Assembly: GCA_947254375.1 (NCBI GenBank)
Contig: CAMYCF010000002.1
Coordinates: 75,071 to 139,070 of the forward strand
DNA: 64,000 bases
Reading direction: 5' to 3'
Source of the DNA: an uncultured Mobilibacterium sp.
Lineage (GTDB): Bacteria; Bacillota; Clostridia; Peptostreptococcales; Anaerovoracaceae
Under the pieces are notes generated by a model. It was not told the DNA's origin and made no database searches. It was given only the letters and a program-made list of their open reading frames with translations. The position numbers and the translations under genes are program-made. Below, in pieces: positions 1 through 7,958 of this stretch. The stretch's first letter is position 1, and every line of letters starts with the position of its first letter.

Positions 1-1
1 C

Positions 2-997
2 CGCGTCGGTGATACCATTACGAACGCTGCGGCTCCTACCGATAAGCCGTTAAAAGGCTACAAAAAAGCGCAGTCGATGGTCTACTGCGGCATCTATCCC
101 GCCGAAGGCGAGAAGTATGAGAACGTCAAAGACGCCCTCGAAAAGCTGCAGGTCAATGACGCCGCGTTCAATTTCGAGCCGGAGAACTCCGTAGCCCTGG
201 GCTTCGGCTACAGGTGCGGCTTCCTCGGGCTTCTCCACATGGACGTCATCGTTGAGAGGCTGGAACGCGAATTCGACCTCGACGTGATAACGACGCTCCC
301 GAGCGTAATATACAAAGTCGTGATGAAAGACGGCAGCGAAGTCATGATCCAGAACCCGAGCAACATGCCGGGGCCGAACGAGATCGACAGGATCGAAGAG
401 CCGATCGTAAAAGCGACGATCATGACGCCGAACGAATACGTCGGCAGCATAATGAGCATCTGCCAGAACAGGCGCGGTAAAATGGTGCACATGGAGTACA
501 TCACCGAGACGAGGGTGCAGCTCGAGTACGAGATGCCGCTCAACGAGGTCATATACGACTTTTTCGATGCGCTCAAATCGAAGACGCGCGGCTATGCATC
601 GCTCGACTACGAATTCCTCAAATATCAGCCGGGCAAGCTGGTTAAGCTCGACATCCTGCTGAACAAAGAGATAATCGACGCCTTCAGCTCGATAGTCCCT
701 GAGCAGAGCGCTTATTACAAGGGCCGCGCGATGTGCGCGAAGCTGAAGAAGATCATTCCTATGGCGCAGTTCGAGATACCGATCCAGGCGGCAGTAGGAC
801 AGAAGATAATCGCCCGCGAAACGGTAAAGGCGTACAGGAAGGACGTCATAGCCAAGTGCTACGGAGGAGATATATCGAGGAAGAAGAAACTCCTCGAGAA
901 GCAGAAAGAGGGTAAAAAGCGAATGAGGAAGTTCGGCAAAGTCGAAGTCCCGCAGGAAGCTTTTACCGAAGTCCTGAAATTCGACGACGAGACGTGA
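2..997 (+). CDS. lepA: Elongation factor 4 (LepA), C-terminal 331 residues, 5' end outside window
   Basis: Translation GTPase family member that back-translocates or remodels stalled ribosomes; the GTPase domain lies upstream of the window. The reading frame is open from base 2. What is visible matches the EF-G-like domains III and V plus the LepA-specific C-terminal domain: a segment reading [16 protein letters not shown], then [10 protein letters not shown], then [15 protein letters not shown], and the basic tail with [25 protein letters not shown], which is diagnostic for LepA. It ends four bases before hemW, the usual lepA-hemW order in Firmicutes, so the two are probably co-transcribed. 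Confidence 0.96.
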   Translation, partial: RVGDTITNAAAPTDKPLKGYKKAQSMVYCGIYPAEGEKYENVKDALEKLQVNDAAFNFEPENSVALGFGYRCGFLGLLHMDVIVERLEREFDLDVITTLPSVIYKVVMKDGSEVMIQNPSNMPGPNEIDRIEEPIVKATIMTPNEYVGSIMSICQNRRGKMVHMEYITETRVQLEYEMPLNEVIYDFFDALKSKTRGYASLDYEFLKYQPGKLVKLDILLNKEIIDAFSSIVPEQSAYYKGRAMCAKLKKIIPMAQFEIPIQAAVGQKIIARETVKAYRKDVIAKCYGGDISRKKKLLEKQKEGKKRMRKFGKVEVPQEAFTEVLKFDDET

Positions 998-1001
998 TGA
1001 T

Positions 1002-2183
1002 ATGAAGCGGACGAAAGCCATGAACACGGCGCGGACGAAAGCCGGGATCTACATCCACATACCTTTTTGCGTAAAGAAATGCGATTACTGCGCATTTCTT
1101 TCTTTTGCTCCGGACGATGAAATGCACCGGCGGTATTCGGATGCCCTGGTAAAAGAAACGGAACTCAGGCGCGGTGAGGCGGGCGAAGCCGACACGGTAT
1201 ATTTCGGCGGCGGTACGCCGTCACTTCTCGAGCCTTCTGAGACTGAGAGGATCCTTGACGCCGTGGTAAAAAACAACAGCGTTTCCGCCGGCGCCGAGAT
1301 AACGATAGAAGCAAATCCGGCGACACTCTCCTCAGAAAAGCTCAGAGCGTATAGGTCGATGGGGATAAACAGGTTGTCGATCGGTGTCCAGAGCATGGAC
1401 GACGGAAGGCTGAAAGCGCTCGGCAGGATACACGACGCAGAGGCTGTGACCCGCGATATCGAAGCGGCGCGCGGGGCAGGATTCGATAATATTTCCGCCG
1501 ATATAATTTTCTCGATACCGGGGTCAGAGGCCGAAGATGCGCTTTCGGATCTTCGAAGGGTCATCGACCTCGGACCGGATCACATTTCTTTTTACGGTCT
1601 GCAGCTTGAAGAGGGGACACCTTTTTTCGAGAGATTCGAATGCGGCGCCCTTAAAGAGGTCGACGACGAAACGGACCGCGAGAGCTACCGGCTGGGATGC
1701 GAACTTCTCGAGCGGTTTGGATATGAACACTACGAGATCTCCAATTTTGCGCTGCCGGGGAAAAGGTCGCGCCACAATTCGAAGTACTGGGACATGTCGG
1801 AGTATCTGGGACTCGGACTCGGAGCGTCATCTTTTATAAAAGGGAGCTCGCCGTACGGCGTCCGCATCGTGAACGAAGGCGACCCCGAAAAATATATCGA
1901 AATGACGGGACGCGGAGAAAAACATTTTGCGGAGATGCACGAAAACACGGAACGGGACTATGTTTCCGAAGCGATGTTCACGGGTCTTCGCCGAAAGGAA
2001 GGGGTGGACCTTCGCGATATCTTTGAGGAAGGGAGAGCCGGATTCGAGGCATACTTCAGCGACGTGCTTCCTGAGATCGAAAGTTTCTGCGAAACGGGCC
2101 ATCTGCACCTGTCGGATGACCGAATATGCCTCACTGCGAAGGGGATAGATATAAGCAACAGGATAATGGCGCTGTTCGTATAA
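1002..2183 (+). CDS. hemW: Radical SAM heme chaperone HemW (coproporphyrinogen III oxidase-like)
   Basis: 393 residues, the family length. HemW binds heme and a [4Fe-4S] cluster and is thought to deliver heme to respiratory enzymes; it was formerly called an oxygen-independent coproporphyrinogen oxidase. The N-terminus has IYIHIPFC followed by the radical-SAM C-x3-C-x2-C motif (CVKKCDYC), then TVYFGGGTPSLL and the ITIEANPATL and NRLSIGVQS strands of the partial TIM barrel. The HemW-like C-terminal domain follows. The start four bases after lepA lacks a clear ribosome site, which suggests translational coupling. A 13-base repeat lies in the first 14 codons, and a second ATG at 1020 could also serve as start. 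Confidence 0.93.
   Translation: MKRTKAMNTARTKAGIYIHIPFCVKKCDYCAFLSFAPDDEMHRRYSDALVKETELRRGEAGEADTVYFGGGTPSLLEPSETERILDAVVKNNSVSAGAEITIEANPATLSSEKLRAYRSMGINRLSIGVQSMDDGRLKALGRIHDAEAVTRDIEAARGAGFDNISADIIFSIPGSEAEDALSDLRRVIDLGPDHISFYGLQLEEGTPFFERFECGALKEVDDETDRESYRLGCELLERFGYEHYEISNFALPGKRSRHNSKYWDMSEYLGLGLGASSFIKGSSPYGVRIVNEGDPEKYIEMTGRGEKHFAEMHENTERDYVSEAMFTGLRRKEGVDLRDIFEEGRAGFEAYFSDVLPEIESFCETGHLHLSDDRICLTAKGIDISNRIMALFV
1007..1043 (+). repeat. 13-base direct repeat inside the hemW start region
   Basis: GCGGACGAAAGCC occurs at 1007-1019 and 1031-1043, 24 bases apart, encoding RTKA twice. It looks like a small in-frame duplication that lengthened the N-terminus. Confidence 0.7.
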
Positions 2184-2201
2184 GATCTTTTGCAGAAAAA
2201 T

Positions 2202-2233
2202 GCCGCCCCTTAACGGAGCGGCTTTTACTTTTA
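2202..2233 (+). terminator. Intrinsic terminator after hemW
   Basis: Stem GCCGCCCC / GGAGCGGC with one mismatch and loop TTAAC, followed by a T-rich run. It ends the lepA-hemW unit. Confidence 0.75.
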
Positions 2234-2284
2234 ATTATGCGATAGCTACTTGTTTTTGCCGTGCGTCGTTATTTTGTGCGGGCA

Positions 2285-3262
2285 TCAGCTGTTTTTACGC
2301 ATACATACGAGCGTTCTCAGCGGCTTGTAGGCCACCGCCGCTATTACCCAGATCACCCAGTTGTATGTCCTCATGCCGAGCGGGAAAAATGCGATGAAGT
2401 AGATTATGAGCACCGCTGCCCAATATACCTGCGTGAATACCGATTTTTTCGGCGCACCCTTCGCCTTGGCTTCGGGTGTGTAGCGACCTTCCTGAAGAAG
2501 GATGTTGAATCCTGCCGTGATGGTGCCGCAGTACGATACGAGGAACGTTCCAAGCGCCACGAGCGCCAACAGGATCGAGACCGAAAAGTCGTAAACTATA
2601 TCGCTGTTCGGCAGAAATGCGCTCGAGAGAAAGAGGGGAACGGGCGACAGTATGAACAGCGCGATCCCCGCCGCATTGAGGTGGGAGCGCCGTTTCGAAA
2701 AGCGGTCTTTTTCCCTTTTTACGATGCCGCTCACGCCGTATTCAGTGTCGAATTCGCATTTGCTCAGGAATTTATACTCCGCAGCCTTGTGGTCTTCGAT
2801 CACGAGCAGCACGGTAGCTATCGCGACGATGACGAAAAGCAGGCAGGTGCCTACAGTAGCGGCCGGGCCTTCCGAGATACGAAATGCCTTTGATGTGCCG
2901 GCGGCGTCGAACATGAAGATCGCTATCGGCGACACGATGAAAAGGGCGATGGCGAGCGAGATCTTTTTCGCGGTCTCCGTGCGGAACTGAAGGAAGGCGT
3001 TCGCCTTTTCGACAGTTACTTTTCTGAGCGGCGTATCGTCGGTCTCTATAGGTTCGACGACTTCCATGTCGTCCTTAAGAAGGTAGTCCGTGCTCACGCC
3101 GAAAAGCTGCGAGAGCTGAAGGATCTTATCGATGCTCGGCACCGCCTGCGCGCTTTCCCATTTCGAGACGGACTGGCGGGAAACATCCATTTTATCGGCC
3201 AATTCTTCCTGCGACCAGCCGTTCTTTTTTCTTAGGTCTATAAGTTTGTCTGCAAAAATCAT
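2285..3262 (-). CDS. XRE-family regulator with C-terminal membrane domain
   Basis: 325 residues. Residues 1-65 form a Cro/CI-type helix-turn-helix (GWSQEELADKMDVSRQSVSKWE, then the LFGVSTDYLL ending typical of this group). After an acidic linker the rest is hydrophobic, with about five predicted membrane segments (near residues 100-118, 135-155, 195-215, 225-250 and 280-320). This architecture is common in Firmicutes; such proteins are usually local regulators of unknown signal. A strong ribosome site (AAAGGAGG) precedes the ATG. Its direction and the gap to the 3372 gene argue for its own transcript. No target is evident. Confidence 0.85.
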   Translation of the reverse strand: MIFADKLIDLRKKNGWSQEELADKMDVSRQSVSKWESAQAVPSIDKILQLSQLFGVSTDYLLKDDMEVVEPIETDDTPLRKVTVEKANAFLQFRTETAKKISLAIALFIVSPIAIFMFDAAGTSKAFRISEGPAATVGTCLLFVIVAIATVLLVIEDHKAAEYKFLSKCEFDTEYGVSGIVKREKDRFSKRRSHLNAAGIALFILSPVPLFLSSAFLPNSDIVYDFSVSILLALVALGTFLVSYCGTITAGFNILLQEGRYTPEAKAKGAPKKSVFTQVYWAAVLIIYFIAFFPLGMRTYNWVIWVIAAVAYKPLRTLVCMRKNS

Positions 3263-3302
3263 TTTTTAGGTCCTCCTTTGGTAATGAACCGGTTCTGCGA
3301 TG

Positions 3303-3308
3303 ATTCTA
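3303..3308 (-). promoter_or_regulatory. Possible extended -10 for the XRE gene
   Basis: On the minus strand TGC-TAGAAT lies about 40 bases before the gene start. No good -35 was found, so this is a weak call. Confidence 0.3.
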
Positions 3309-3371
3309 GCATCGGGGCCGGTTGCACACTACCAAGTTCGGCCGGCATTTTACGCAACTCTCGGTTGCAAA

Positions 3372-3620
3372 TCACACGTTCGAGTACGTGACCTTGATGC
3401 TCACGCCTTCGATCCTGCCGATCTTTCCGGCAAGGGCGCTGATCTGATCCTGCGGCGCATCGATTATGACGCCGATTATGTTTATGCCGCGCTCGCGGTA
3501 CGGTATCCCCATTCGCCCGACGATATACTTGCCGTATTCGTGCAAAAGATGGTTGATCTCCGCGACATTTTCGTCGCTCTCAACTATTATACCCATTACC
3601 GCCACTCTTGTCTTTTCCAT
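3372..3620 (-). CDS. TM1266-family (iron-only hydrogenase system regulator-like) ACT-fold protein
   Basis: 82 residues, full length for the family. The start (TRVAVMGIIVES), the middle GKYIVGRMGIPYRERGINII and the end (KIGRIEGVSIKVTYS) match the small ACT/NikR-C-like proteins named putative iron-only hydrogenase system regulators. These are usually encoded beside the [FeFe]-hydrogenase maturases HydEFG. No such maturase is nearby. Here it follows nitrogenase-like K1 by 16 bases on the same strand and is the last gene of that operon, so it probably binds a small ligand or modulates this operon. Its biochemical role is not known. Confidence 0.8.
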   Translation of the reverse strand: MEKTRVAVMGIIVESDENVAEINHLLHEYGKYIVGRMGIPYRERGINIIGVIIDAPQDQISALAGKIGRIEGVSIKVTYSNV

Positions 3621-3636
3621 TTATAAATACCTCCGT

Positions 3637-4986
3637 TCAGTACTTCGGCTTTTTCGCGAACGGCTCGTTGTGCACCCAAATGTCGTTGTGCGCTATCTCC
3701 TCCTCGTGTGAAAGAAGATACTTCATCCGCTCCGCAAAATCGCCGCCGGTAAATACCGGTATGTGGCTCCGATACATCCTGCCGGAATACGCCTCGTGCG
3801 GGAAGTCGACGAATCTCACGTGCCTGTCGTAAGGGAGGACCCTTCGGTAGATCGGGTCCGCGATGACCGTGTCCGCGCCCGCAAAACACGCTTCGATCTC
3901 TTCCTCCTCGTGGCTCATGACGTCGCCGCTCATCAGCAGCTGACATTCCTTTTCGGTAGGACAGACAATGTGGACGTCTTCCGTTCCGAAGTCTTTTTCG
4001 AGAAAATACCGGAGGCTTGCGGCGAATACGGGTTCTCCGACGATAAAAGTCCCGGAGGTCCCCCGCTGTTCAACGCTGAAAGTTTTCAGGAGGGCGTTGT
4101 AGTCTTCAGGTTCCGATAAAAGTTTTTCGTCCAAATCTTTTACCGCGATCGAGCGGCAGCGGCCGTCCTCTATAGATTTTTTTACCGTCTCGATAAAAGC
4201 GTCTCCCGACTTTTTAGCGATCGGGATCCCGATGACGTACGGCATGCCGTACCTTTCGCGGAGGAGCTTTGCGGTCTCAAGGCCGGTCGACGATACGACG
4301 ACGTTGACATCCGATGCGCCCATTTGCGCGATCTCCTCGAGCGAGTACCCCATGGCCATGGCGCAGTCGACGCGGAGGCCCGCTTTTTCAAACCGATCTT
4401 CGAGGGCTTCGACGTTGCCGACGATCGAAAAATCGAGAGGCGTCACGCCGAGCAGATTGACACCGTATTTACCGGATGTTTCAGATTTGCCGTCGGCTTC
4501 CGATCTGTCGAACAGCTCCGATATGCGCGGCGGCCTTTCGGCGGGGCAGAAGCGTTCCGCGATTTTTCTGAAGGCCTCTCCCGCACCGATGACGTAGGAC
4601 TTCACGGCGTCGGTCGTAAAACCGAACGACGGTATCCCCGTCCGCTTTTCTATTATCTTTGCGATGCCCTTCATATCGGTGGACATGAAGAGCGGTATGA
4701 AGCCGGCGCTGACCGAGATGAACTTCGGGTGCATTTCTTCTGCGGCTTCGCATATGTCGTTTATGAGCTTCTCGTCGTTCCCGAGGATAACGTCGTTTTC
4801 GACGAGCCCGGAAATGTAGAGCATGCTGTCCATGGTGTACCAGCGCGGTTCATCGTGCGTGTTATACGTCGAGTTGCAGCCGGACGCGTCGTGCATCACG
4901 ACGAGGCCCCCGAGTTCGTAGAGGGCGGAATTGATGCCGAAGAGGTCGGCGGAATATGTCGCGAGGACCCTTACTACCTGTTTCAT
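3637..4986 (-). CDS. Nitrogenase-like component 1, beta-type subunit (K1)
   Basis: About 449 residues from the ATG that overlaps the D1 stop codon (ATGA); a GTG nine bases upstream is also possible. It belongs to the nitrogenase/protochlorophyllide-reductase component 1 superfamily (NifD/NifK/NifE/NifN/BchN/BchB/CfbD). The N-terminus carries HDASGCNSTY and a DEPRW motif shared with K2. Only one of the three cluster cysteines of NifK is present (Cys37); the position of NifK Cys153 reads SVSAGF. With three cysteines from D1, a simple [4Fe-4S] at the D1-K1 interface is more likely than a full P-cluster. The substrate is unknown. It lies between D1 and the TM1266-like gene. Confidence 0.87.
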   Translation of the reverse strand: MKQVVRVLATYSADLFGINSALYELGGLVVMHDASGCNSTYNTHDEPRWYTMDSMLYISGLVENDVILGNDEKLINDICEAAEEMHPKFISVSAGFIPLFMSTDMKGIAKIIEKRTGIPSFGFTTDAVKSYVIGAGEAFRKIAERFCPAERPPRISELFDRSEADGKSETSGKYGVNLLGVTPLDFSIVGNVEALEDRFEKAGLRVDCAMAMGYSLEEIAQMGASDVNVVVSSTGLETAKLLRERYGMPYVIGIPIAKKSGDAFIETVKKSIEDGRCRSIAVKDLDEKLLSEPEDYNALLKTFSVEQRGTSGTFIVGEPVFAASLRYFLEKDFGTEDVHIVCPTEKECQLLMSGDVMSHEEEEIEACFAGADTVIADPIYRRVLPYDRHVRFVDFPHEAYSGRMYRSHIPVFTGGDFAERMKYLLSHEEEIAHNDIWVHNEPFAKKPKY

Positions 4987-6314
4987 GCGGAGCACCCCCA
5001 GCCTTTGACCTGTATCACGGATGGCACGTCGGACGTCGTGCGGGCGGCTTCGATCATTGCTTCCGCAAGTTTCACTATGCCGTCGAATCCGTAGTTCCCG
5101 TCGTTTTCTATCATGTTCACGAAGTGTTCCGTCCCGGTGAAGTACGCCGCTTTCGGTCCGATCGCGAGGAACTTTCCGCCTTCGGCGGCAGCAGCATCGC
5201 GCGGGAGCAGGCGCCTTTTATAGTTGATCGTCGCCTTGAAAGGCAGGTCCGGATATTTTACCGCGAGCCTCTTGAGGGCCGGCATATCGTCCGGGAGAAC
5301 GACGTCTCCGTATATCTCTTTTACATTGAAACCGTGCCCGAGCAGGAGCTCCGCCATCCCGAAAAACCTCGGCGTCGAAACGTAGTCGATCGCTATAGGC
5401 ATGTCTCCGACGACTTTTTTGGCCTTCGCGAGAGCTTCTTCGGCCTTCTCCCGACATTCGTCAAAGTCCGGCGGCTCTGCGCCGATGCGCTCGGCGAGCT
5501 TACGCATATCGCGCTCGATCTCGTCGTAGTCGTATGAACACGGCATGTATATGAAATCCTGGCCGATCCTTTCCTTCAGCTCCACGGCGGCAGGCCCCGA
5601 GACCGGAAGTGAATATATGTTGAGGAAAGACGTCGCCATTTTCTTGTATTCCGCGTAGTCGTAGCAGTTGCAGATGTCGCGAACCGTAAAACCGTTCTTC
5701 TCGAGCAGGTCGATCTGGTCGCCGGAACGCGTGAACGGTTTGTTGCTTCCGATGACATTCACGGAACGCGGATCCTTCGTCACGTTCGGCAGCGGATCGT
5801 ATATCTTGCGGCGCATGTTTTCCTCGGCCGTGATCTCCGTCTTCTTCATCGTCGGGTTCATCTTGCAGTCGACAAAATCGATGTCCGGGAACCTTCTCCT
5901 GAGTTCGGAGTAAATGTAGTCCGTGTCGGCGGCGAGGAAGTGGTGGATGCAGCCGGTAAAAGCGAGCACTGCCGTCGGCTTTCTGTCCAATTTATTCAAA
6001 ATATCGGTGACGCCTTCGATAAAAAGTTCTTCCATGTCGCCCGACAGTATGTCCTTTTCTTCGATCATGACCATGGAAAAACGGTCGAGCCCCTCGAACT
6101 CGGCGGCCGAAAGGACAACGCCGCGCATACACGCTGAAGCGCCTACATATATCTGATGTGCACCCGGCACGAGCATGGCCGTGTGGGCTATCGTCCAGTT
6201 GCCGCGCGAAGGACATGAGTATTCAAGCCCGTCGTAAAAAGGATGATTGTCTTTGATCTCTGATATTTTTATTTCTGCACCCGATGTATCGGGGTGATGA
6301 AGATCCGTAAGCAT
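4983..6314 (-). CDS. Nitrogenase-like component 1, alpha-type subunit (D1)
   Basis: 443 residues from an ATG with a strong ribosome site (AAGGAGAGACAG); an ATG 33 bases upstream lacks one. Cys34 (EYSCPSRG), Cys62 (GASACMRG) and Cys122 (FTGCIHHF) have the order and spacing of the NifD cluster ligands Cys62/88/154. I see no match to the FeMo-cofactor ligands Cys275 and His442 of NifD, so this is a group IV-type enzyme or a scaffold rather than dinitrogenase. It is followed with a 4-base overlap by K1, the expected partner. Electrons should come from the Fe protein H1 encoded upstream. Confidence 0.88.
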   Translation of the reverse strand: MLTDLHHPDTSGAEIKISEIKDNHPFYDGLEYSCPSRGNWTIAHTAMLVPGAHQIYVGASACMRGVVLSAAEFEGLDRFSMVMIEEKDILSGDMEELFIEGVTDILNKLDRKPTAVLAFTGCIHHFLAADTDYIYSELRRRFPDIDFVDCKMNPTMKKTEITAEENMRRKIYDPLPNVTKDPRSVNVIGSNKPFTRSGDQIDLLEKNGFTVRDICNCYDYAEYKKMATSFLNIYSLPVSGPAAVELKERIGQDFIYMPCSYDYDEIERDMRKLAERIGAEPPDFDECREKAEEALAKAKKVVGDMPIAIDYVSTPRFFGMAELLLGHGFNVKEIYGDVVLPDDMPALKRLAVKYPDLPFKATINYKRRLLPRDAAAAEGGKFLAIGPKAAYFTGTEHFVNMIENDGNYGFDGIVKLAEAMIEAARTTSDVPSVIQVKGWGCSA

Positions 6315-6399
6315 CTGTCTCTCCTTTCGGCATTTCCCAATACGCATAATACTTTCTGCGTACGCGCCCCGTACTTATTTGAGGACGCGCCGCCCGCTT

Positions 6400-7146
6400 T
6401 TATTCTCCTATGAGTGCGTGTGCGATCTCTCCGTATATCTTTATCATCGGAGAGCCCGGGTCGGCTTCGAGCACCGTGAGCCCGTCATCGGACGCTTTCT
6501 TCACGTCCGGACTGTTCGGTATCGTGCCGATCAGAGGACATCGAAGGTCCTCGCACAGTTCGTCGATCTTTGCCTTCTCGTCAGGGACGTTCCTGAGGTT
6601 CGCTATCACACCGGAAAGGCCGACGTGACCGCGCCTCTCGAAGTCCTCGAGGGCGAGCCCGAGGTTCATCGCGGCGTGCATCGCCATCTGTTCTCCGGAG
6701 CTGATGATGTATACTTTGTCGGAAAATCCCCTGCGAAGCGGCATCGAAAAACCGCCGCAAACGACGTCACCGAGCACATCGAGGAAAACGACGTCCGGCT
6801 TCAGTATCTTGAAAGCATCCTTTTCGTTCAGGAGCTCCAGCGCCTTTGCGACACCGCGGCCGGCACACCCGAGCCCCGGGGTCGGTCCGCCCGCTTCGAC
6901 GCAGATAACGCCTTTATATCCTATGACGTACATGTCTTCGAGGGTTATTTGGTTCACCTTTTTTCTGTACGTATCCATGACGGGCACGAGCGGAGTGTCC
7001 CCGCGAAGGGAGACCGTGGAGTCGGCTTTCGGGTCGCATCCGACCTGCATGACTGTCGTGCCTTCGTCTGCGAGCACTGCCGCCATGTTCGAAACGGTGG
7101 TCGATTTTCCTATCCCGCCTTTTCCGTAAATCGCTATCTTTTGCAT
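6400..7146 (-). CDS. Nitrogenase iron protein-like ATPase (H1)
   Basis: 248 residues. It is a homodimeric ATP-driven electron donor of the NifH/BchL/CfbC family. The P-loop GKGGIGKST is at residues 9-17, GCDPKADST follows, and the two [4Fe-4S] ligands are Cys94 (GCAGRG) and Cys130 (GDVVCGGF). The start was set at the ATG preceded by CGGAGGGG; frames open further upstream have no support. It is the first gene of the H1-D1-K1-TM1266 operon. A promoter at 7332-7359 and a leader terminator at 7189-7217 lie upstream. It is paralogous to H2, which is transcribed in the opposite direction. Confidence 0.92.
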   Translation of the reverse strand: MQKIAIYGKGGIGKSTTVSNMAAVLADEGTTVMQVGCDPKADSTVSLRGDTPLVPVMDTYRKKVNQITLEDMYVIGYKGVICVEAGGPTPGLGCAGRGVAKALELLNEKDAFKILKPDVVFLDVLGDVVCGGFSMPLRRGFSDKVYIISSGEQMAMHAAMNLGLALEDFERRGHVGLSGVIANLRNVPDEKAKIDELCEDLRCPLIGTIPNSPDVKKASDDGLTVLEADPGSPMIKIYGEIAHALIGE

Positions 7147-7188
7147 CTGACCCCTCCGAAAAAAATCCCGAGCCGGCGGCCGCTTACT

Positions 7189-7217
7189 AAAAAAGCCCGC
7201 CGCTGTCGTCGGCAAGC
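7189..7217 (-). terminator. Leader terminator (candidate attenuator) upstream of H1
   Basis: Reading the minus strand: GCTTGCCG, loop ACGACAG, CGGCGGGC, then six T. The 8-bp stem has two G-T pairs. It lies between the H1 promoter and the H1 start, so read-through must be controlled. GTCGG and AGC in the upstream leader (7272-7284) could pair with the rising arm as an alternative structure. Confidence 0.7.
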
Positions 7218-7225
7218 TGACCATT

Positions 7226-7325
7226 AACATAAGACGTCCGTGACGGAGTCACGACATTTTATTTTCGACCGGCTACTTCCGACTCTGTACGTATCATCGT
7301 CAACTCAGTATGCGGTATATATTGC
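7226..7325 (-). ncRNA. Candidate structured leader RNA of the H1 operon
   Basis: The transcript would begin just after the -10. It contains, in order, ATATATACCG, GATGATAC, GAGTCGGAAGTAGC (7272-7285), AATAAAATGTCG, and a hairpin GTGAC/GTCAC. Four of these blocks recur in the same order in the H2 leader. It matches no riboswitch class I can recognise (Moco, cobalamin, SAM, FMN, TPP, glycine, purine and c-di-GMP were considered). The call rests on conservation between two leaders plus the terminator downstream. Confidence 0.5.
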
Positions 7326-7331
7326 ACACTA

Positions 7332-7359
7332 ATTTTATCAAGAAAGACGGGTTTGTCAA
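7332..7359 (-). promoter_or_regulatory. SigA-type promoter of the H1 operon
   Basis: Minus strand TTGACA (7354-7359), 16-base spacer, TAAAAT (7332-7337). It lies about 185 bases before the H1 start codon, leaving a long leader. Confidence 0.75.
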
Positions 7360-7365
7360 TGAGTG

Positions 7366-7394
7366 TTGATTTTATTGCCGCGGGCGTATATCAT
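7366..7394 (+). promoter_or_regulatory. Possible promoter of the 76-aa gene
   Basis: TTGATT (7366-7371), 17-base spacer, TATCAT (7389-7394). It overlaps no other signal and sits 43 bases before the start codon. Confidence 0.45.
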
Positions 7395-7436
7395 TTAGTC
7401 AGGCGACAGGCCGTAAAATTTTAGGAGAAAAATACC

Positions 7437-7667
7437 ATGAACAAAAAATTCAGTTTTATTAAAAAAATTTCCGCAGCTCTCATGTCACTTTCGGCGGCGG
7501 TATCCGTTTTATCGATCTCGGCTGTGGATGCGTGCGCATACACGGGAGCAGTTTCCGAAACAGCAAAAACCGGCGACAGGAGCAACATGGGCATCTGGCT
7601 CATCGTCCTCATCGCGGCGGCGCTCGCTCTCCTCATCGGGTACATAGCAAAAAAGCGCAAAAAATAG
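7437..7667 (+). CDS. Small secreted/anchored peptide with degenerate sorting-signal tail
   Basis: 76 residues with ribosome site TAGGAG. Residues 1-34 form a signal peptide (basic start, hydrophobic core, likely cut near DACA). Then come about 16 exposed residues ending KTGDRSN, a membrane segment (residues 51-70) and the basic tail KKRKK. The TGD-helix-basic tail resembles LPxTG sortase substrates, but the LP is missing, so it may instead stay in the membrane. It lies alone between the two divergent nitrogenase-like operons, and the H2 promoter starts 37 bases after its stop. No function is assignable; linkage suggests a membrane partner or a chance resident. Confidence 0.7.
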   Translation: MNKKFSFIKKISAALMSLSAAVSVLSISAVDACAYTGAVSETAKTGDRSNMGIWLIVLIAAALALLIGYIAKKRKK

Positions 7668-7703
7668 AGATTTTTACGGGGCTTGACAACCTTATAACTT
7701 TCG

Positions 7704-7732
7704 TTGACGCCCCTATATATGAGTGATAAAAT
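7704..7732 (+). promoter_or_regulatory. SigA-type promoter of the H2-D2-K2-hyp operon
   Basis: TTGACG (7704-7709), 17-base spacer, TAAAAT (7727-7732). The -10 is identical to that of the H1 promoter. It lies 226 bases before the H2 start. Confidence 0.75.
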
Positions 7733-7742
7733 CCAAATAGAG

Positions 7743-7830
7743 ATATATGCCGGCTGACCGCAAGGATTACCGAGCGGAAAGAAGCGCATACGATAAGATG
7801 ACGGTTTTTATCGTCGTGTTTTGTTAGGTG
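7743..7830 (+). ncRNA. Candidate structured leader RNA of the H2-hyp operon
   Basis: Blocks in order: ATATATGCCG, GATTAC, GAGCGGAAAGAAGC (7772-7785), GATAAGATGACG, and a hairpin ACGATAA/TTATCGT (7790-7814). CGGAAAGAAG (7775-7784) is an exact 10-base complement of CTTCTTTCCG (7832-7841), the rising arm of the terminator, so it can act as antiterminator. The same segment is the part best conserved in the H1 leader. The ligand or protein sensed is unknown. Confidence 0.55.
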
Positions 7831-7859
7831 ACTTCTTTCCGAGTGAAAGAGGTTTTTTT
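7831..7859 (+). terminator. Leader terminator (candidate attenuator) upstream of H2
   Basis: ACTTCTTTC (7831-7839), loop CGAGT, GAAAGAGGT (7845-7853), then a T run to 7859: a 9-bp stem with one G-T pair. It sits between the promoter and H2, and is mutually exclusive with pairing to 7775-7784. Confidence 0.8.
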
Positions 7860-7958
7860 ATTACCGCGGGCAAAGGACGGACCGTCACCGGCAGGGACGA
7901 AGGTTTTGTAAAAAAGTTTGGTAAAAAGGACGACGGGCAAAGACGGGGGAGAAGAAAG

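Noticed and set aside
7743..7875. T-box, Moco, cobalamin, SAM, glycine, purine or c-di-GMP riboswitch in the H2 leader
   Set aside because: I compared the leader with the remembered cores of these classes. The sequence TTACCGCGG near 7861 recalls a T-box but lies after the terminator and lacks the rest of the motif. No class fits, so it is listed only as a candidate structured leader.
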